In this document: piece after piece, positions 36,676-41,380 of the stretch
How the letters are laid out: each line of letters opens with the position of its first letter
Numbering within the stretch: position 1 is the stretch's first letter
DNA from: Acetobacter cibinongensis
GTDB taxonomy: Bacteria > Pseudomonadota > Alphaproteobacteria > Acetobacterales > Acetobacteraceae
Direction: 5' to 3'
Length of the DNA: 41,380 nt
Assembly (NCBI RefSeq): GCF_000963925.1
Contig: NZ_BAMV01000051.1
Coordinates: 1-41,380 of the forward strand
The notes under the pieces: model-generated
Database searches by the model: none
Told to the model about the DNA's origin: nothing
What the model saw: the letters and a program-made list of their open reading frames with translations, nothing else
Translations under genes and position numbers: made by a program

Positions 36676-37273
36676 GCCGTTGAAAGAGAACGAACCAGTT
36701 ATATATGATAAGGTCTGTGTCGCTGTAGATCATACATCTTAACCGCAGATTAATATGCCCACCGAGTATAATAACTGAGCACTCAGGGTTGGCTGAGCCA
36801 CCAAAGCCAACTTTTAATTTTTTGCATTATTACCCAAACCACTAAAAAATATACTAATTTAAATCCTGAAAATCACCTTTTCGTTATAAAATGTTTCTCT
36901 TATTTCACGTTCAGCATAAATCCCCTGCCTTGGCATGGTCTAAAAAACTATGTAATATCAATCATTCTCGTGAGCAGGGAGCAGTGTTAAGCTCTCATCC
37001 TATTCCGGGCCGTACATTACGCTTTTCCCTCCTGAGAAATACAGGAACTAAAGCGCCCGCAGACTGTTGAAGACGCAAAGGGATCAGAACGAAACAGGGG
37101 TTAGGCTCATTATCGTCCGGTTCGCATCATGCCGCGCTTACTGGCCCAGTCAGAGCAAATCTGAATTTTGGGCACATCAGACGCGCAGGCCGGTCCGTAC
37201 CCCTATGGGTAGTCAACGCCCTTTACGGTGGTCCCGTCTTCCAGACCCAACCTTTAACCGCGGATTATGAAGA
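36676..37273. other. 598-bp non-coding region, pbpC to aldehyde dehydrogenase
   Basis: No credible gene is visible here. It contains the terminator at 36788-36823, an AT-rich block (about 36810-36960) with TATAAA-like sequences that could hold the aldehyde dehydrogenase promoter, and a GC-richer stretch up to the gene. That stretch includes a small hairpin TACCC/GGGTA at about 37199-37212. I cannot place the transcription start. Confidence 0.6.
36788..36823 (+). terminator. Terminator downstream of pbpC
   Basis: GTTGGCT (36788-36794) pairs with AGCCAAC (36805-36811) around a 10-nt loop and is followed by TTTTAATTTTTT. It lies about 110 nt after the pbpC stop and closes the A2M-pbpC transcript. 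Confidence 0.75.
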
Positions 37274-38665
37274 ATGGCATACGCAACTATCAATCCTTAT
37301 ACCGGTGAAACGGTCAAAACATTTCCTGACGCAACCGATCAGGAAATCCAGACAGCTCTGACCGACGCTTACGAGGCCTTCAAAAGCTGGCGTAACGTGT
37401 CTTTTGCAGAGCGTGCAAAAGTTATGACCGCAGCGGCAAACATTCTGCGCCGTGATATTGATAAATATGCCAAGCTGCTCACCCTTGAGATGGGCAAGCT
37501 TTACGAAGAAGCTAAGCTGGAAACCATCCTTTCCGCCGAGATCTTCGAATATTACGCAAAGAACGCTGAAGAACTGCTCAAGTCCGAAAAGCTGCCAGTT
37601 GCAGACCCTAAAGAAGGGGATGCCATTCTGGTGCATCAGCCTCAGGGCATCGTGTTTGCCATTGAGCCTTGGAACTTCCCCTACTATCAGATTGCCCGCA
37701 TCATCGCACCTCAGCTCTCTGCTGGTAACACGGTTCTGCTCAAGCACGCCTCTAACGTGCCGCAGTCCGCTGCAATTTTCGATGCTCTGATGATCGAGGC
37801 AGGCCTGCCCAAAGGGGCTTTCCGCAACCTGTATGCAGCACGCCACCACACAGAAGTCATCCTGAATGACCCACGTGTTTGCGGCGTTGCTCTCACCGGG
37901 TCCGAGGGAGCTGGCGCGATTGTTGCTGCTGTTGCTGGCAAAGCGCTCAAGAAAGCGACCATGGAACTGGGCGGCGCTGATGCTTTCATCGTGCTGGAAG
38001 ATGCCGATGTTGAGAAAGCTGCAAAGTGGGCTGCATTTGGCCGTCACTGGAATGCGGGTCAGGTATGCGTCTCTTCAAAACGCCTGATTGTGGCCGATGC
38101 AGTTTATGACCAGTTCCTGAGCGTCTACAAAGCCGAAGTTGCAAAACTGAAAGCTGGCGACCCGATGGACCCAAGCACGACCTTGGCCCCGCTTTCTTCA
38201 CAAAAAGCTGCTGACGACCTGAAAGCTCAGGTAGAAGAAGCCAAGAAGCATGGCGCTGAAGTAGAAGTTATTGGTGCGCCTGTGCCTGAAAAAGGTGCTT
38301 TCTTCCAGCCACTTCTGATGACCAACCTGCATGAAAACAATGCTGCCCGTCATTGGGAGTTCTTTGGCCCGGTAACCCAGCTTTACCGTGTAAAGGACGA
38401 AGCTGAAGCTATCCGCGTTGCCAACGACACGCCCTACGGCTTGGGTGGCTCTGTGTTTACCAAAGACACCAAGCGTGGTGTTGAGGTTGCCAAGCAGATT
38501 CATACGGGCATGGTCTACATCAATCACCCAACCATGGTGAAAGCTGACCTTCCGTTTGGCGGCGTGGCACGCTCCGGTTATGGCCGTGAACTTATCGGCC
38601 TTGGCATCAAAGAATTCGTTAACCACAAACTCATCGACGTTGTGGATATTGATGCACCGTTCTAA
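37274..38665 (+). CDS. NAD(P)-dependent aldehyde dehydrogenase, succinate-semialdehyde type
   Basis: 463 residues, aldehyde dehydrogenase superfamily, closest in pattern to E. coli Sad/YneI. Seen: IEPWNFPYYQ near residue 131 (cofactor site), ALTGSEGAGAIVA near 207, MELGGADAFIVL near 231 with the general-base Glu, and GQVCVSSKR near 263 with the catalytic Cys. The likely reaction is oxidation of succinate semialdehyde to succinate, but other aldehydes are possible in this family. Codon use is strongly biased to common codons (GCT, CTG, AAG), which suggests high expression. The ribosome-binding site is weak (CGGA). It follows a 598-bp leader and is closed by a strong terminator. Confidence 0.88.
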   Translation: MAYATINPYTGETVKTFPDATDQEIQTALTDAYEAFKSWRNVSFAERAKVMTAAANILRRDIDKYAKLLTLEMGKLYEEAKLETILSAEIFEYYAKNAEELLKSEKLPVADPKEGDAILVHQPQGIVFAIEPWNFPYYQIARIIAPQLSAGNTVLLKHASNVPQSAAIFDALMIEAGLPKGAFRNLYAARHHTEVILNDPRVCGVALTGSEGAGAIVAAVAGKALKKATMELGGADAFIVLEDADVEKAAKWAAFGRHWNAGQVCVSSKRLIVADAVYDQFLSVYKAEVAKLKAGDPMDPSTTLAPLSSQKAADDLKAQVEEAKKHGAEVEVIGAPVPEKGAFFQPLLMTNLHENNAARHWEFFGPVTQLYRVKDEAEAIRVANDTPYGLGGSVFTKDTKRGVEVAKQIHTGMVYINHPTMVKADLPFGGVARSGYGRELIGLGIKEFVNHKLIDVVDIDAPF

Positions 38666-38668
38666 GTA

Positions 38669-38707
38669 AAAAAGCCCCCAACCTTAATGGGTTGGGGGCT
38701 TTTTTTA
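38669..38707 (+). terminator. Strong terminator after the aldehyde dehydrogenase gene
   Basis: AGCCCCCAACC (38673-38683) pairs perfectly with GGTTGGGGGCT (38690-38700) around a 6-nt loop, flanked by an A run before and TTTTTTT after. The 11-bp GC-rich stem begins 7 nt after the stop codon. The A run means it could also work on the minus strand. Confidence 0.95.
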
Positions 38708-38726
38708 TGCTCATAGTCTCGTTTCA

Positions 38727-38767
38727 TAAAAATGCAGGCCTTCCTCTTAGGAAGCCTGCATTTTTTA
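38727..38767 (-). terminator. Terminator of the ROK kinase gene (bidirectional)
   Basis: AATGCAGG-C-CTTCC and GGAAGCCTGCATT form a stem of about 13 bp with one bulged C and a 5-nt loop. A run on one side and T run on the other let it work in both directions. It begins 3 nt beyond the kinase stop at 38770 and backs up the aldehyde dehydrogenase terminator. Confidence 0.88.
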
Positions 38768-38769
38768 TA

Positions 38770-39663
38770 TTATCCCCATAGCCACGCGGCACCACGCACA
38801 CCAGAACTGTCACCATGTTTATTCTTCAACAGTTCTGTATGGCATTCGGGTGTAATCGTATAACGCTTCATAACCTCAGGAACGCGTTTATAGATGGTAT
38901 GCAGGTTTGAAACGCCCCCACCCAACACAATCGCATCGGGGTCCAGCATATTGACCACCAGTGCGCAGGCGCGCCCCAAACGCTCAATATAAAGATCAAG
39001 AGCTTTTATGGCTGCCTGATCGCCATTCGCTGCGGCTTCTTCAATACCCTGCGTGCTACGCTCTCCGGGGCCTTTCCATAATTCCGCCAAGGCCGAACCA
39101 CAAAGAAAGCGCTCTATGCAGCCCTCGTTACCACAAAAACATTTAGGCATAGGGAATTCTTCTGCGCGAACCCATGGCAATGGAATATGGCCCCACTCGC
39201 CAGCAATATGGTGCAAGCCTGTTAGCGGCTCATTATTCACCACGATGCCTCCGCCAACGCCTGAACCGAGAATAACCCCGAACACCACCTTGCGGCCTGC
39301 TGCCGCTCCATCGATGGCTTCAGACAGAGCAAAGCAGTTGGCATCGTTTTCAACGCGTACGGCGCATCCAAGCGCACGCTCAAGGTCATCACCAAAAGGC
39401 TTGCCATTTAGCCACGTTGCATTCGCATTCTTCACGCAACGCGTTCTGGCATCAATAGCGCCAGGAATGCCAATACCAACAGTTGCCACAGGGCTCGTTT
39501 TTGCCCGCGCCTGATTGACCATCTCGGTCATTTTTACGAGCAGTTCCTCGTAAGTACCAGGGTTTGCCTCTCTGTGCCGAAGCAGAATTTTTCCTTCCGG
39601 ATCAAGGGCGGCAATTTCAATCTTGGTGCCCCCAAGATCTATTCCAAGGCGATAATCTGACAT
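38770..39663 (-). CDS. mak: ROK family sugar kinase (fructokinase Mak-like)
   Basis: 297 residues. The phosphate loop LGIDLGGTKIEIAAL is at residues 6-20. The sugar-binding and catalytic VENDANCFALSEA is near 103, GVILGSGVGGGIVV near 133, and the H-x3-E-W-G-H sugar site near 152. The ROK zinc motif appears as CFCGNEGCIERFL near 174. The enzyme phosphorylates a hexose with ATP; the pattern is closest to E. coli Mak (fructokinase), though glucose or mannose may be used. Monocistronic on the minus strand, divergent from the TusA-like gene. Confidence 0.85.
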   Translation of the reverse strand: MSDYRLGIDLGGTKIEIAALDPEGKILLRHREANPGTYEELLVKMTEMVNQARAKTSPVATVGIGIPGAIDARTRCVKNANATWLNGKPFGDDLERALGCAVRVENDANCFALSEAIDGAAAGRKVVFGVILGSGVGGGIVVNNEPLTGLHHIAGEWGHIPLPWVRAEEFPMPKCFCGNEGCIERFLCGSALAELWKGPGERSTQGIEEAAANGDQAAIKALDLYIERLGRACALVVNMLDPDAIVLGGGVSNLHTIYKRVPEVMKRYTITPECHTELLKNKHGDSSGVRGAAWLWG

Positions 39664-39773
39664 TCAGAGACCTAACGAGAAGTGAGCAACAACGCGAATA
39701 GTATAGCGGCATGGGATAATTCTGAAAAATATGCAATCACATATCTTTCCTTCTCTAAACAAGGCACTGTGTC

Positions 39774-40016
39774 ATGAATGAGACTCTCCTTGATGCTCGG
39801 GGGCTAAATTGTCCCATCCCGGTTCTTAAAGCCAACCGTCTCTTACGCTCCATGACGGCCGGAAAAAAATTGAGGGTCCTGACCACGGACCGTTCATCCA
39901 TAACCGATTTTCAGGTTTTCTGCCGCGAGACAGGCCACGCGCTGATCGCCTTTACAGACGAAAACGGCACCCTTTGTTTTACCATCCGCAGACGGGAAGA
40001 CATGCCTTCAGCGTAA
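39774..40016 (+). CDS. TusA-family sulfur carrier protein
   Basis: 80 residues. The family motif LNCPIPVLKANRLLRSM lies at residues 11-27 with the persulfide-carrying Cys at 13, followed by the beta-strand DRSSITDFQVFC near 40. TusA-type proteins pass sulfur for tRNA thiolation, molybdenum cofactor or sulfur oxidation pathways. Cys at about position 49 is additional. AAGGCA precedes the ATG. It lies about 100 nt before xseB on the same strand, with its own probable transcript. The specific acceptor is unknown. Confidence 0.88.
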   Translation: MNETLLDARGLNCPIPVLKANRLLRSMTAGKKLRVLTTDRSSITDFQVFCRETGHALIAFTDENGTLCFTIRRREDMPSA

Positions 40017-40119
40017 GGGGGTTATGTTTTGTGATGCGTTTTTGTCGCACTAAGACTTGGCAGAACGGCCTTTATCGGAGTAATGCCTGCGCCTTATGAC
40101 GGATAGGAAGACCTGCGCC

Positions 40120-40350
40120 ATGACGGATACCATCAAGTCCCTGTCCTTTGAGGACGCACTCTCCGAACTGGAGAAGATTGTGCGTGGCCTTGAAGGCGGC
40201 CAGTTGAAACTGGAAGAGGCGATTGCGTCCTATGAGCGTGGGGCAGCCTTACGCCAGCATTGTGAAACCAAGCTGAGCGAGGCCGAGGCCCGCGTTCAGG
40301 CGATCGTCCAGAAAGCTGATGGCTCTCTGGACATGAAACCTATGGATTGA
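40120..40350 (+). CDS. xseB: Exodeoxyribonuclease VII small subunit
   Basis: 76 residues from ATG 40120, which has AGGAAG 9 nt upstream; an earlier in-frame ATG at 40096 lacks this. The typical pattern LSFEDALSELEKIVRGLEGGQLKLEEAIASYERGAAL spans residues 7-43, followed by a coiled-coil helix. It forms the single-strand-specific exonuclease VII with XseA, which is not in this window. It is followed 1 nt later by ispA, the usual alphaproteobacterial order. Confidence 0.95.
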   Translation: MTDTIKSLSFEDALSELEKIVRGLEGGQLKLEEAIASYERGAALRQHCETKLSEAEARVQAIVQKADGSLDMKPMD

Positions 40351-40351
40351 G

Positions 40352-41290
40352 ATGTCGATGACAAACCCGGCAACCATCTCCCCAGCGCAGCCTTCTGCAA
40401 ACGCTGCCGTTCTGCGTGACGATATGTCTGTGCGCGCCAAACTGGTTGAAGCGACACTAGATTCGCTCCTCCCTCCCACCACAGGGGGTGACGCACGCCT
40501 GATAGACGCCATGCGCTACGCCACCCTTGGGGGCGGCAAGCGCCTGCGCGGATATCTGGCAGTTGAAACAGCAAGCCTTTTTGGTGTGCCTGAGCAGCAG
40601 TCCGCGCGTGTGGGTGCGTCTGTTGAAATGCTGCACGCATACTCTCTTGTTCATGATGACCTTCCGGCCATGGATGATGATGATCTGCGCCGCGGCCAGC
40701 CTTCCACACATCGCAAGTTTGATGAGGCAACCGCCATTCTGGCGGGGGATGCCCTGCAAACAAAAGCTTTTGAAGTTCTGGCAGAAAGCGCCACCCACGC
40801 GGATGCTGGCGTCCGCATTGCCCTGATTGCCGCGTTTGCCGCTGCGTCTGGTGCTGCTGGCATGGTGGGTGGCCAGATGATTGATATGGAAGGCGAAGGC
40901 CGCGCTCTGCCTCTTGAGGAAGTGCGTCATCTACATGCCCTCAAAACAGGATGCCTGATCCGTTATTCCGCTGAATCCGGTGCAATCCTTGGCAAAGCAG
41001 ATCCAGACCTGCAACGCCGCCTCCGCTCTTATGGTGCCAATATTGGTGCGGCCTTCCAGATTGCCGATGACGTGCTTGACGCTACGGCAACGGCTGAAGA
41101 ACTGGGCAAAACAGCCGGCAAAGACGAAGCTTCAGGAAAGTCAACTTTCGTTGCCTTGCTTGGCATTGACGGTGCGCGCGCGGAAGCTGAACGCCTCACA
41201 CACCTGGCCATTGAAGACCTCGCTCCGTTTGGAGCAAAAGCAGACCGCCTGAAGGCGCTCGCCTACTATGTGATTGAACGCAGGAACTAA
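40352..41290 (+). CDS. ispA: Farnesyl diphosphate synthase
   Basis: 312 residues, short-chain prenyl synthase. The first aspartate-rich motif is HDDLPAMDDDDLRRG near residue 99, with the short-chain-type two-residue insertion. The second is QIADDVLDATAT near 240. GGGKRLRGYL near 60 binds isopentenyl diphosphate. It condenses IPP with DMAPP and GPP to farnesyl diphosphate, the precursor of quinone tails, undecaprenyl phosphate and hopanoids. ATG 40352 and ATG 40358 are both possible starts. xseB ends 1 nt upstream and dxs begins 5 nt downstream. Confidence 0.94.
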   Translation: MSMTNPATISPAQPSANAAVLRDDMSVRAKLVEATLDSLLPPTTGGDARLIDAMRYATLGGGKRLRGYLAVETASLFGVPEQQSARVGASVEMLHAYSLVHDDLPAMDDDDLRRGQPSTHRKFDEATAILAGDALQTKAFEVLAESATHADAGVRIALIAAFAAASGAAGMVGGQMIDMEGEGRALPLEEVRHLHALKTGCLIRYSAESGAILGKADPDLQRRLRSYGANIGAAFQIADDVLDATATAEELGKTAGKDEASGKSTFVALLGIDGARAEAERLTHLAIEDLAPFGAKADRLKALAYYVIERRN

Positions 41291-41295
41291 AACCA

Positions 41296-41380
41296 ATGGC
41301 AGAACAGACGCCCCCTCCTATCCCCACACTTGGCCGTTTTCCTGCTCTGGACCGGGTGACCTATCCGTCGGACATGCGGA
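41296..41380 (+). CDS. dxs: 1-deoxy-D-xylulose-5-phosphate synthase, N-terminus only
   Basis: Only 28 codons are inside the window; the gene runs off the right edge. The start MAEQTPPPIPTLGRFPALDR and the following YPSDMR fit the N-terminus of DXS, and xseB-ispA-dxs is a conserved order in Alphaproteobacteria. DXS makes the first intermediate of the MEP isoprenoid pathway from pyruvate and glyceraldehyde 3-phosphate. The call rests mainly on context. Confidence 0.75.
   Translation, partial: MAEQTPPPIPTLGRFPALDRVTYPSDMR

Noticed and set aside
37265..38047. 260-residue open frame on the minus strand
   Set aside because: Antisense to the aldehyde dehydrogenase gene; it arises from that gene's biased codon use and has no recognisable domain.
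1..41380. CRISPR array, prophage or insertion sequence
   Set aside because: No regularly spaced repeats, cas genes, phage structural genes, transposases or flanking inverted repeats were seen by eye; short repeats could still be missed.

Overview
The window looks like chromosome of an acetic acid bacterium (Acetobacteraceae, most likely Acetobacter or a close relative). This rests on gene content: a cysteine-type membrane formate dehydrogenase, an ATP-type PEP carboxykinase, a stand-alone Hint_2 protein, the xseB-ispA-dxs order usual in Alphaproteobacteria, and moderate G+C with AT-rich intergenic stretches. The assignment is inference, since no rRNA or species marker is present. Coding density is high, and I see no transposase, integrase, prophage gene or CRISPR array.

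Layout. 1-900: Nudix hydrolase and a small membrane protein, convergent. 980-8380: a molybdoenzyme block. On the minus strand fdoG-fdoH-fdoI-fdhE-moeA encode a Tat-exported respiratory formate dehydrogenase, its maturation factor and a molybdenum insertion enzyme; mobB runs convergently. The fdo promoter carries an FNR-type box at the class II position. 8600-9730: an unrecognised 326-residue gene behind a promoter overlapped by a Fur-like box. 9780-15010: central carbon genes (pckA, FAD-linked D-lactate dehydrogenase, glutaredoxin 2, ribokinase). 15280-16690: an AT-rich stretch with a Hint-domain protein, a small ORF and a long imperfect hairpin.

16880-25300 reads as a nucleic-acid and nucleoside salvage district. 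It holds an exported acid phosphatase/phospholipase C-type enzyme, an exported di-haem peroxidase, an exported nucleoside hydrolase, cytidine deaminase and nucleoside deoxyribosyltransferase on one side. Divergently transcribed are an RNase T2 lipoprotein, a concentrative nucleoside transporter and a cytosolic nucleoside hydrolase. A 25-nt inverted repeat sits in the shared promoter region. Together they could degrade external or periplasmic RNA to nucleosides, import them and recover base and sugar; the nearby ribokinase could use released ribose.

25290-28560: tpm, rlmE and ppx/gppA on the minus strand, then tRNA-Gln(CUG) and a CsbD-like stress protein. 28730-36680: a GST-like protein, then a large alpha-2-macroglobulin-like protein translationally coupled to penicillin-binding protein 1C. 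This A2M lacks the thioester motif expected for the pbpC-linked class. 37270-39660: a succinate-semialdehyde-type aldehyde dehydrogenase behind a 598-bp leader, and a ROK sugar kinase, separated by two strong hairpin terminators. 39770-41380: TusA-like protein, then xseB-ispA-dxs (dxs cut by the window end).

Best candidates for unusual biology are the divergent salvage locus with its palindrome, the orphan gene with the Fur-like promoter, the thioester-less A2M beside PbpC, and the Hint protein with its neighbouring hairpin.
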